DNA of 64,000 nt from Brevipalpus yothersi (GCA_003956705.1 QZCP01000157.1:35171-99170), one strand, 5' to 3'. Positions 45,910 through 56,872 are shown, numbered from the stretch's first letter. The notes: a model not told the origin generated them from the letters alone. Made by a program: numbers and translations.

Positions 45910-46240
45910 GACATGGCAATGATTCCTCAATGATTCTGATTTGGTCTAGTACATTTAAGGCTTCCGAATGTTGTGGATCATCTCCAGACTATGAACTTGG
46001 CTTATCAAAAGTTGCTGAAATATTCCCAGTTAATTTATGGAATCTAATAATCAACTTTTCTAGCTAGGTTGTCATGATATGGAAGACTTTGAAAGTTCCC
46101 ATTAGAATCATAAATTAAGAATTTGATGAGAAAATTAAAACATTTAGAAACAAAAAACTTTACCTCAAGCTGCCTTTTGGGCACTTTATCGCTGTAGTGA
46201 ATCATTTCTTTCAAATCAACATGAAATAATGACATTTATT
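45910..46240 (+). pseudogene. psi-10: decayed BTB/BACK exon 2 remnant
   Basis: Matches psi-9: CATTTAAGGCTTCCGAATGT, GGATCATCTCCAGACTATGA, GTTGTCATGATATGGAAGA, and AAGCTGCCTTTTGGGCACTTTA (the KLPxxHF motif). No continuous frame. The BTB exon part found in psi-9 is missing. Confidence 0.65.
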
Positions 46241-46646
46241 TTTAATCGTGGCCTGTAATAATTTGTAGTTTGCTGAGAAATCGTCAGCTTTCCTTATACC
46301 AATATTCATAACCTTGGGTCTTGTGATTTCCTTTAGATTTGAAAACATCGGTGTGATAGTTCGAGGGAAAACCATATCCAATGAGAGAAAGTCCAGTTTT
46401 TCGAGAGTTTGTAAGGTGAAATGAGAGTAAGATCTCTCGATATGTTAATAAGTATCTATACTTATCATGGAGTGCAATAATCGAATGCTGAGGAATGCTG
46501 AGAGAAGTCAAGTCCTATCGATTAATAACCACGAAGGCTATGCTATCTAATGAATTTGTCGGCTCAGTGAACATAAGTCACGAAAAAGAGTGAATAACCC
46601 TGTTGAAAAAATTATAGGGAAATTTCCTCCCACACAATCCAGTTGA
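46241..46646. repeat. A-gene upstream block, diverged part, copy 2
   Basis: Matches 41,560–41,903 moderately. No gene is seen. Confidence 0.5.
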
Positions 46647-47019
46647 TCGGAATCACTCTTTGTCCATCATTCAATCATCACCGATCAGTGTGAAAGATGA
46701 GTGAATTGTGCCGCCGTCATTGAATCCATATAATTCTCACACAACACAATTGGATACTGATTACGTTGCTCGTCATGAATAATAATGAAGAAACGTCAAG
46801 AGGGAAGAGTGCTTATTGACGAGAGCAATTCTTGACGGTCTCATCGATTGTGTTAGACCGCTAATCACTCTGTTGGAGTACTGATTCTATGGATAATAAA
46901 ATATCTCACTAGTATTGTCTACTCTTTTCTAATAGCTGTTTTTTTCGGAACTCGACGAATCAGTTTCGTCGAAGGATATGGTTTCCGATTTGGGTTGGAG
47001 GAGATTCAAGAGATTCTGA
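46647..47019 (+). repeat. 373-base perfect repeat upstream of BTB-18
   Basis: Second copy of 41,904–42,276, with no difference that I can find. The inverted repeat is at 46,952–46,959 and 46,965–46,972. It ends 141 bases before the BTB-18 ATG. Confidence 0.85.
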
Positions 47020-47160
47020 GAAACCAATCGATTAAATATACCAAGCCTCTGAGTTAGATCCGGTCGCATGACAAGAAGACCAGTGAAAGTTCAGTTTATT
47101 ACATGAAAATCTGACTCGACGTTCCATGTGTGATATTTTTTCCAGTCATTTTCTCTGAGG

Positions 47161-48022
47161 ATGAATTTCATTGAACGTAAACATGGTTTTCTCGCTGAAA
47201 TGAGTGATGTACTTGGTAAAGTATCTACTGATGTTACTTTCTTATTTGATGATGGAGAATCTAAAGTCAGTGCCCACAAATTGCTACTGATGGCTTCCAG
47301 CCGAGTTTTCGAAACAATGTTCAGTGGCTCGCTTCCGGAAGGCTCAGAAGTGGTCATGAACGATCCTGAAATTGACGTTTACAATTTTCGAGATTTCATT
47401 TCATACATGTCTACTGGGGATGTTCACATCCATCGGGGAAACGTCTCTCAGCTGATTTATTTGGCAGATAAATATGAAGTGGAATCGTTGAAAGATAATT
47501 GTGTTAGATTTTACAGAGAGGGATGGCCCAAAAGGATTGTTTTTGATGCTCTCAAGATCGTAAGTTGATCTTTCTTGTTCCCATCTTCACTGGTCTTCTG
47601 CTTTTGATATCATACCTTCTTGATGTTCCAATATCCATTGCCGATTTTTTATTGTACAACTAGCTTCAAGATTATGCAAGCTGTAGTTATGAGAGTGTGA
47701 TTTTGATTGAATGTAGATCATCATCATTCTCGCTCATAAATCCTTTTCAAACGGTAATAATGTATTTTCTGTCTTCTTATCACAGGCTGATCGTTACAAT
47801 TTGGTAAAACTGAAAGAATCCTGTTTCGAAAAGATCAAATATCATCACTTCGAATCTCGGGACGAGATAATTTTCTCAGAGCTGCCCCGAGATCTTGTCA
47901 TCGAAATCATAAACTATGCCGAAACTGAGCATTACCACCATGAAGGGAGTGAAAAATATAAGTATAAGACTTTCGAGATGATTATTGGAGCCTGGCTCGA
48001 GAAAAATTCTCTTCAACAATAA
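47161..48022 (+). CDS. BTB-18 (group A): BTB/BACK-like protein, 211 aa
   Basis: Exons are 47161–47559 and 47786–48022 (226-base phase-0 intron). The ATG follows TTTTTCCAG|TCATTTTCTCTGAGG. The BTB domain is almost that of BTB-16 (STDVTFLFDDGESKV, AHKLLLMASSRVF, MNDPEIDVYNF), but the last exon 1 segment diverges (RFYREGWPKRIVFDAL against EFLSEKISRKNVFDVL). Exon 2 (ADRYNLVKLKESC) has FSELPRDLVIEIINYA and IGAWLEKNSLQQ, with no basic tail. AATAAA near 48,129. Confidence 0.87.
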
Positions 48023-48740
48023 TATGAGCACTTCATTGAGGTTCCTAAAATCTGCTTGAATGAAAATGTCCTCAGAATGATGCTTCTATGTACTCATGAG
48101 CAAGATTCTTGCGGAAGATTCATTTTCGAATAAAGAATGATTCCTCTTCCTTCAGAAGAGGAAATTTCCTCGATGCTGGAGATAACGTTTGAACTAAGCT
48201 TTATTTGATTTACAATTGAATGAAATTCTCAGAAAACTCTTGATAAATTATTTATCCTCAATCCTCCTATGTAGTTTCATGAGTGAGGAGCAAATATTAA
48301 GTGAGAAATTTTCATCAGAGGTATTGAATAAATGAGTGATAAATGAGTAGGTGTATCAAAGAATCAATAATTGATCGGTAATTCATCGGTAAGTGCCTCA
48401 ACATCTCAATTATGATTATTGTTTTCCAAAGTGTGTCTTCTGAAAACCAGGATGATGTATGTAGATAAGCTATTTGAGGTGATAGCTCAGCTGAAAGGGT
48501 AATTCTCTTAATCGACCTCTGCGATTCACTAGTCTTACCTGAACTGAAATGAAACGGCATTATATGCTACATGTAAAAGAATGATTGGTTTTTCTCATCC
48601 AGGTGCACTATCCTGAGCATAGATTAATCTGTGATTCTGAGAGACATTCCCTATTCAGATGAATTATCCTAATTTATTTCGAAACCGTTTGCTTTGTCAA
48701 CCTTTGCCAATAAAAACTAGTGAATTGCTGTATTTGTAAG
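48023..48740. repeat. A–B spacer, copy 2
   Basis: Counterpart of 43,292–43,780, with an internal stretch (about 48,330–48,490 and 48,570–48,660) not in copy 1. Non-coding. Confidence 0.5.
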
Positions 48741-48760
48741 TTCCTGGAGCGCAAGTCGCA
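48741..48760 (+). promoter_or_regulatory. shared element upstream of BTB-19
   Basis: TTCCTGGAGCGCAAGTCGCA, about 185 bases before the ATG. Confidence 0.48.
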
Positions 48761-48944
48761 GTGATGTTGATGTCTCCCGGAAAGTCATTAGTGAGACTCA
48801 ATTTACCCTAGTGTTAGTCAAACCAAATTACACAGCATGTAAATTCGCTCTGACTAGGATTAGAGTTGGTTAAATTTTGTCCGCTGAACTGTGTGTTGTG
48901 TGTTATATGTAGTTGGACATCAAGATAGTTTCCTTGATCTCCAG

Positions 48945-49788
48945 ATGCACTCCGACTCCGACTCCGACTCCGACTCCGACTCCGACTCGGAGGAAGTTTT
49001 CGCCGATCTCGAGGAAAAATTCCTTGTTAGAATGAGCCACATGTTCGACAAAAAATTGTTCATGGATGTGTTTTTTCTGTTTGATGGTGGAAAAACTAAA
49101 TTGGGGGCTTATAAGTTATTTCTGATGGCATCAAGTCCTATTTTCAGAGAGTTGTTGGATGACTCCATGTCTGAAGTTGTCATCAATGATCCTGAGACGG
49201 ATCCTGAAATTTTCCGTGTATTCATTAAATATTTGTGCTCTGGAAGGATAACTATTAATTTTGGAAATGTGATTCAACTGGTTTATTTGGCCTACAAATA
49301 TCAGGTGGAGCCATTGAAAGATCATTGTGAAAAATTTCTGGGCGATGAATCGGAGGAGGAAATCTATGGTATCCTTGATATCGTAAGTAGATTCATTGAT
49401 CGGGAATCAATCTCTATTATTCGTTACAACTTTTAATTTCAATTTGTTTAATTTCATAAAAGTTGCTAATTATCATGTATTCGTGCTTTTTCTGCAGGCA
49501 CGCCGTTCAAATTTGGTGAGCTTGAAAAAAGTTTGCTTCGATAAGATCGCTGCTAGTTCTTTTGAGCAAGAAGAAGTGGAACTCTTCGCAAAGCTTCCTC
49601 GCGAAGACGTCATCGAGATCTTACGTGCATTTTTATCAAAAGGATACAGATTTGCTTTTAGATACCGACAATTTATAATCAGTATCACGAAATGGTTTGA
49701 GATGAATTCTCAAGAAACATTTCAGATGGAGGAAACTGCAACAAAATGTCTCGAACTCAAGAAATCTACTTCTCATAAAGGAGAATAA
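48945..49788 (+). CDS. BTB-19 (group B): BTB/BACK-like protein with Ser-Asp repeat, 242 aa
   Basis: Exons are 48945–49382 and 49498–49788 (115-base phase-0 intron, which unlike in BTB-17 is not a multiple of three and holds a stop). The ATG follows ATCAAGATAG|TTTCCTTGATCTCCAG and aligns with the BTB-17 start; the open frame further upstream is probably leader. Residues 3–15 are a pure Ser-Asp alternation coded by six TCCGAC units plus one serine codon (48,951–48,989), absent from BTB-17. BTB: FMDVFFLFDGGKTKL, AYKLFLMASSPIF, INDPETDPEIF. Exon 2 (ARRSNLVSLKKVC) has LFAKLPREDVIEILRAF, ITKWFEMNSQETF and a lysine-rich end (LKKSTSHKGE). Confidence 0.86.
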
Positions 49789-50412
49789 ATCGCTCTCATC
49801 AAAACAAAATCTTGATAATAGTCTGTGATGAGTTCATATTTGCTGCTGTAGCTAGTTCATGTAAATTTATGCAAAATAAGGTCAATCACAAGGACTGATG
49901 TCACAACTTGTTCGAGAAACATTTTGTTAGTTTATCGAAGAATCTTAATTTTTAAAAATTGAACATTCATAAGCATAAATCTCTTGATTCCGTTTGGAAA
50001 TGGAAAATATCAGTCGAACAATTAGATGAAGACTTTTTACATTCTATGAGAAAAATACATTCAGTTCCTCAAAATTACGAGATGAAATGACTTGAATTTT
50101 TCAAGGTTATGAAGAGACGAACCAAATGCTTGACACAAGTTTTGTTACCATTACATCAAGCACAATGTATTGAGTTTTCAAGATGATGAGCGTGAGATAT
50201 TTCCTATGGAATCTCATCGAAAAACGACTTTCTTTATAAAAGAAATCTTCTTGTTTGGCCAATCTCTCAGTCCAATGATATTAGTTCGGGCGCTGAGTCA
50301 GTGCTGTGCCTCTGTGAAGAGTTTGGACCACTCCTGTACGAAAGCTGATGAAGAATGAGAGAGAATTAGTGAAAAATAATTATAATGTGGGTCAGAGTCA
50401 TTCATGAACCAA
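49789..50412 (+). repeat. array spacer repeat, copy 7, joining PIAS
   Basis: Nearly identical to 45,111–45,625. It lies between the convergent ends of BTB-19 and PIAS and continues without a break into the PIAS 3' exon. This is the only copy next to a working PIAS, so it shows the ancestral context of the spacer. Confidence 0.7.
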
Positions 50413-53400
50413 CTATTCAGGTGCTTTGCAAGAATTAACAATAAGCAAGGCAACTACTGTTATTATTGGAAAGTTTGTATTTAATGAGATAATGGTATTC
50501 ACCTCACTCATTCCTCCTCGAGACAATTCACCATCATATAACGAATGATTGCTGTGATAGTTATACATTCCAAAATCTGGTGAAGAAAGAGAAGATGTAT
50601 GAAAGAGATTTTCGCCAAACGGAAAAAGGAAATTCGACTCACTTGAAAATGGCATTCGATGAGATGATGGCGGTGGATTTGATATGAAAGGATCAGAAAA
50701 AGGGTTATTATTGGAATTTGGATTCTGAGAAAAGTATGATGTTGGTGGATGGGATGTGGGATTGGGGTTGAGTAGCGGCATCGATGAGAAAGGTGAACTC
50801 GATGAGTTAGAGTTGGAGCGAAGAGAGTACGAAAAATTATTGAGACATTCCCTCCCACTGGAACCATTTGGCTGATGACTGGAATTACTATTGGTGTTCC
50901 CCACCATTGAATTATTACCAGATCTATTCGGATGATGCAAATAATACGAGAATTAGAAAAATTTTGACCCTATTTATTGAGAATATAAGTAACGAATTCG
51001 TTTCAAACATAACACACTATCACATGCTTAATTACGTGGAGAGGTGATTTAAAAAAGGAGGAAACTTCAAGAGGATAGAGAAGAGAGCCAAGGTGCAAAA
51101 CTAATTCTTGGTGGCAGGAAAGATGGTGTAAAATTATAGAAGAGATGAAAAACAACGGTGATAAAATGCATCTCTAAACAACAGCTAAATACCTGTTATT
51201 AGAGCTCGCGTAGCACAGAGCGGTAGCGTAATTGCTTCCATTGATGGATCTACTAGATGTAAGATCAGAGCTTTGATGAATATTTGGTGACACTGATGAG
51301 CCTGTGGATGAATCAGGCGATGGTAAGGAAGAGATGTTCAAAGTATCAGATGTGCTAGATGATTCAGATGAGAGAATCGGAGTAGCGGGTTCCATTGAGC
51401 TTGAGAATGGACGCGATCGAGAGATTTCTTCATCCTCGTCCTCGCTATCGAGTGTGATGATCTCAACTTCAGGCTTAGATTTTTTAGGTGTTGATTTAGG
51501 AGATGGAGACTCTACTGGATGAAATGAGCGAGGATAAGTGAAAATTAAGTCATGATTAGGAAGATAAAATTTCAACAACTTACGACTGTTTTTGAGTTTC
51601 TTGTGGGAATGATTCTCATTGAGAGTTTCTATAGAGTCTTTTTTTGGTAAGATATGCGTCCAAGATCCATCTTCATGGAACTGAACCTCAGTACAGTCAA
51701 CTGGTGCTTGGTTCAGGATATCAGTGAATAATCTATTGAGAAAAAATCCAGTTAATCTATAGTCACATAAGAAGAGAGGAAGGAAAAATTACCCATCGAT
51801 GACTAAATCTTGGTAAAGGGCACTTTTATCACAAACAGGGCAAACCCATGTAGGTTTCTTTTCATTCATTTGTAGATAAAGTAAGGTATCAAAACATTGT
51901 ATATGTGTACAGGTTGTTGCTCGACATGGTATTTGAATCTTCATTTTCCCAAGCTAAGTGAAGAAAATTCAGAATAATCATCAATATAATTATCTCATGA
52001 TCAAGAGATTGTTCATTTATCTGCCTCAATTGGCAGAATTGAAAACTTACTGGACACAGAAGAGAGCCCCGAAGAATCATAGTTTTGATTTCCGAATCTG
52101 GATCTTGTGATAGCTTTTCTTTGACTGAAAAGAAGAATAAAATGTATAAGAGGCGAGAAGATATGTGAGAAGATAATCGTATGGTTAGAGGTCAAAAAAC
52201 CTACTCATTGCTCTAGTGTATTCATTATTTTTAACGCCTTTCGCCTTAATCCTTTGCAGCAATTCGTTAGATGTTAAACGTTTAACCAGAAAAATTCCAG
52301 CAGCATAAGGTCTAGAATAATCAGCAGACCAAGTTATAGACACTTGATTAGTAGCTACCGGTGAAATTCGGCAAAAGGTTGTGATATTAACTGGTCGACT
52401 CGGTCGCTTTGGTTCAACACCCGGTTTGTTCACAGCGAGTGGATTCTGGAAAGTAAAACAGAACGGCAATCAAGTCAGCAGTCATGAAGAGAGAGAAGAG
52501 TTGAATAACACTCAAATGTGTTTAACATTTACTCACAGGTAAGGGGCAAATTTTTGAATTGACTTTGACACACATGCCTGGTGGTAAATTATCTTCCTGC
52601 TCACAGCTTGTTTCCATCAAGCAAAGGCGCAGTTGGATTTGCACAGTGTGCTCTATTCTACCATCATGTATTACTTCTCTAGATATGGATACATCGTTGG
52701 CTTGTTGAGGCGTTAAATGAAATGTGAAACTGACTTCTTGAAACCTCGAGCCATTGGATGGCACTTGATTCGGAAAAATTGAAAAATGGAAGAGAGTTAG
52801 ATAATAAAATAAATCATGATAAGTTACTAGCTTGGTTGGGAATGGTTAGTCCATGGATTGATGTGCTACACTCACTTAAGGTTGCTGGTTTAAGAAGGTC
52901 AGCGATAACATCGAAGAAAGGCAACCTCTTGAACTTTACATCAGCCATCAGTGGATAAGGTAAAGATGATTGTTGTGAGAGTGGAGAGTGTGATGAGAGA
53001 GAAGATTTAGAGCCATTCGAATTGAATGCATAATCAAAACCACCTAATCCACGCGGCATGCTTGAGTAGTAATCATTGGCTGATAAATGTGGCTTGATGG
53101 AAGAATTTGGAGCAACACGATTGGGACCTCCGGGTGTCGAGCTTTGTGGTAAATTACAATGACTCAATAGTGATTCTCCACGTTTGCCAAGATGAGAATG
53201 ACCTCCTCCACCAGAACTAATTTCAGATCCTTGTAGTTCACTGGTACTATTAGATCCAGAATTTGAATTCCTTTGGCGATGAAGCTCTCTAATCTTATTT
53301 TCAATTGATAAACTAAAGTTGCCCTTGTGAAGTAGCAGAAGAGCTCGATGTTGAAGCTCACTTTTTTTACCAGTTCGATTCTTTTGGGCAAATCCAAGTA

Positions 53401-53847
53401 GCATCTGAAGCTCGGCAACACGGAAGCCAAGCACATAGCTCTATTGTACACATAATGTCCAGCCAAGATTATAAGGCAAATCCAATCCAAAATTTAGACA
53501 CCCCAAATGATCACAATGTTTCCAATTATCAATGATGACCAATCAGGATATCAAGGCGGGATGAAGACAACAGTGGGGAATAATTGAAGGGGGGTGGAAA
53601 GATTGAGGTAAGATTAGTATTTCATCATACATTGAATGCGGTATGATAATTGGAAATATGTGGATGGGGAAGAGACAGAGAGGGAAAGGACTGCATCATT
53701 TGGGCTAATATGAAAGGTTTGTTCCTTCTTATTATGGAAGACATCTCTATCCACAATAAATGAAGGATTTCATGAATTCCAAATGAATTGAGTACATACC
53801 TTAAGCTCTTGAATTAATCCAGGATCAGAGTGCATCCTAGAAGACAT
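50413..53847 (-). CDS. PIAS: PIAS-family SUMO E3 ligase, 765 aa
   Basis: Nine exons join in frame (5' to 3'): 53847–53800, 53440–52876, 52763–52537, 52445–52205, 52124–52051, 51953–51793, 51732–51584, 51514–51193, 50923–50413. They total 766 codons with stop. Residues 17–55 are a SAP domain with an LxxLL motif (LQMLL, 27–31). The PINIT domain is about 185–345 and keeps PVNIT. The SP-RING is about 361–450, with zinc ligands C400-x-H402 and C423-x2-C426. A SUMO-interacting motif (VEIITLDSEDEDEE) is at 505–518, followed by a Ser/Asn/Pro-rich tail. By family knowledge it helps UBC9 pass SUMO to nuclear proteins. The last exon may be spliced at CAA|GTGAGT (minus, near 50,645), so the final about 75 residues are less sure. 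Confidence 0.93.
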
Positions 53848-54762
53848 AGTTAAGCCAGCACAATGGATGAAGCTTGTCAAATGTGTGATGATAGGTGAGA
53901 TATTACAGATATCTGTACAATTGGAGGAAAATAATTAAATCCATCACTTTGATTAAGATTTCATGCAGGGAACGTCAACAAAGAAGGAATTTTTGTGTGT
54001 GTGTATGTGTTGATGGTAAACACAGTTGATGGTTCCAGAAAATGTTTCTTCACGCAATCGTCAATATAATAATAATAATAATAAATTTTGTCAACAATAT
54101 TGTGTCTAAGTAGATCATCAGCTATCGCGAAGAATACACCAAATCATCATGATTCCATCTACACATGAAGTGTGTCCACAAGAAGAAAATAGATCATATC
54201 AAATTAGAACCGAAAAATTTTTCGATCAGAATAGTAATGAAAAAGAATGTCCACTGTTTTTAAAGTACTTTTCCATTCAATTCCAGTTCGATCAACACAG
54301 ACACAGATTGTTGAACATCGCCAATCAAGAAGTGCGCCAACGCAAACACATGGATTGAACATGAGTTCAAATTTTGAACTTCGTAATGTGATTTGATTGA
54401 TTGTTAATATTATTTTTGATCAGTTGCTTAGAGAAGTTTTCTTGATGAGATTTGCTTAAATTGTGAATCGTGGAGTTCGATTAGGATTTGAATCACCAGT
54501 AATTTGATCTGTTGAATCTGTTGATAAGTAATAGATGTGGTAAATCTGATGTTTTCAGTCGTGAATAGTTGATAGATTAGACGACTGAATCACTGGACAT
54601 AGTATGGCGTCACTTTGGTGTAAATATGGTTTACACCAATTTTTGATGAACGTTAAGTGCATTGAGTCGAAAAACTTGACCAAGACAACCGGTAGTGTTG
54701 TGATCTGCTGATCAGCCATTCAACCGATCAGATAGAGGAAAATTGATCAGTTCAATTCAAGT
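53848..54762. other. divergent intergenic region between PIAS and the coiled-coil gene
   Basis: Holds both 5' flanks. A GT-rich microsatellite lies at about 53,993–54,010 and an AAT-type one at about 54,066–54,084. No other feature is recognised; a 69-codon frame at 54,149–54,358 has no support. Confidence 0.6.
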
Positions 54763-56872
54763 ATGGAGAAAAATAAGGAGAAAACTATTCAAAAAACTTT
54801 AACTCAATTAAAGAGAGAATCTTTTCACTCGTTGTATTGTGCCATTTTACATCCTGAAAGAACGACCATCCGTTTTGTGGCCAAACTTGAGGACATTTTC
54901 AAAGATTACGAGGTGGCATTTGAATTTATCGAGAATGGAAAAAAATTCACCGTACATGTTGACGAAATTGATGGAGCTATCAAAAGTATCGGAGGCTCCA
55001 GCTCTGATACCATCACCAACGCCAAGTCCATTGATTTGACTATCTACCACATTGGATCCAATGATCTAATAGAATCAATAATTGAGAGTGTAGAATCTGA
55101 AAAATTTTCCAGAAATGTCGAGTTTGCATTTCAGCAGCAGATAATTATTGGAAAAAAATACTATCATCATCATCTCCATTTGAGGAGTGAATTTGAAAAT
55201 AATATAGCTTCAGAACTTGTCACGTTAAGAGCTGAATTGGAGACAAAGTTCAAAAAGCAAAGTGAGATAGCAGAAAGACTTTCATCTAGATTTGATACAT
55301 TAGGGGTTAAAATACAAAATGAAATAGAGGTATATTTCCTTTTACTTTTGCAGATTCAATTTAATTTGATTCGATTCAAAGATTCTTACATGTTCCAAGG
55401 ATAATAACAGTGAATTATCAAAACGATATATTATAAAATAATGATCATAACATTTTTTTTTCGTACAGAATCTACGCAAACAACTGGATGATCAACTAGA
55501 GAGATTCGATCTTTTGTTAGAACAAAGAGCCGATTTATACAGACGAAATGCCGAAACTGTTTATAAGCTCTTTGACGAATTTTCATCTGAAAAAACTCAG
55601 ATGCTAAAAGAATTTTCAACGATAGTACAAAACTGGCTCTTATCATTAACCCTCACTTCATCGCACCAAGAAATGTGCCAAAATGTCTCATCTCTATTGC
55701 CTCGACCGCATCAACCTCCAGGAAACTCAGAAAAGTCTCTATTTTCATCACCATCTCAACTACAAACTACCATTGATACCATTGATACCATTGATACAAA
55801 CGAAGATTCATCAAGCTATCCAATCGTAAAAAACGCTGAGAAAGAGAAGAAAGTGGAAGAAAATAGAAATAACACCATCATCAGTAGAGTAGAGGAGACT
55901 GGTAACATTAATAATAATAGTAAAGGTAATGATGATGGTAGTGGTAATACTAGCGATACTAGCGATCATGAAGCTATTCTTGAAAACAGGTCGCTAGAGA
56001 TAATTGAATCTAATAACGAGCCTCTCTCCGATATAAGTCCACCAAATCCACCGCATGTATTGAGGAAACAGCAAATGAATAGGGATTCGAATGGAGAAAA
56101 ACCTTTGAAAACTTATGGAAAAAGAAAAAAAACAGATTGTGTTGTTGATGATGACAATTTCTCTAATATTGCGAATGAACAAAAGAATCGTAGTAATGTT
56201 GATGCCCAAAAAAAATGTCATCCTCTGGTTCCAATGACAGAAAAAAGACCAATAATTTTTACAGATATGCACAAGAAAAAAGCCCCAAGGGATGACAATG
56301 CTCTCTCGCAAATGGTTTCTTGGACACAAACTTCAGTGGTTACAGATTCAGAATTAGCCAAAGCCTACTCCACCACGTTGGACAATGTGGAAGTAAAAGA
56401 TAAAGTCGTTCTAGAGTGTATTCATCCAGTGTTGGGTGCTGTATCCAATGAAGGTTTAGAACTTCGATTAATAATTTGGCCTATACCGAGAGAGAAGCCG
56501 AATGAGACTACACCTTCTAGAATTATCAAAGAAACAATGAATTTATTTTTCAAAAAAGAGATTGCCGAGGGTCGTTTGATGGTATCAGGGAAAAGTCCCA
56601 CATTGCTTCCAACACAAAGTGGTACTCAAAAAATTCAAGCAAAAAAATATGTCGAGCCCTCGAAAGCGAGAACGTATGCCAAGCTTCTTAAGCTTATTTT
56701 CCCTGGAATTCTTGTTGAAAACTATTGGGACGAAAAAGTTGTAAAAGTTTTCAACGAGATTTCAATATCGTTCACTAGTTCTATTGCTAATACTGAAACG
56801 AAGAAAAACAGAAATCAAAATTCCATTGGAAAATCAGTGAATCAAAGAGCAAAAACTCGGAGAAAAAAATAA
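54763..56872 (+). CDS. unrecognised coiled-coil protein, 656 aa
   Basis: Exons are 54763–55329 and 55469–56872 (139-base phase-0 intron, GTATAT…ACAG). I do not recognise the family. Residues about 1–130 look globular (LYCAILHPERTTIRFVAKL, then DYEVAFEFIENGKKF). About 150–260 is heptad-like and charged (ELVTLRAELETKFKKQSEI; QLDDQLERFDLLLEQRADL), a likely coiled coil crossing the intron. About 265–430 is low-complexity, with a TID repeat (three ATTGATACC-type units, about 55,770–55,799) and Asn/Ser/Asp runs. About 475–630 is again ordered (VLECIHPVLGAVSNEGLELR; TYAKLLKLIFPGILVENYWD), with a faint BEN-domain look that I would not rely on. The end is basic (RAKTRRKK). Confidence 0.8.

Noticed and set aside
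50508..50867. 119-codon minus frame overlapping the last PIAS exon
   Set aside because: It is a shadow of the PIAS frame, which continues the Ser/Asn-rich tail in phase with the upstream exon.
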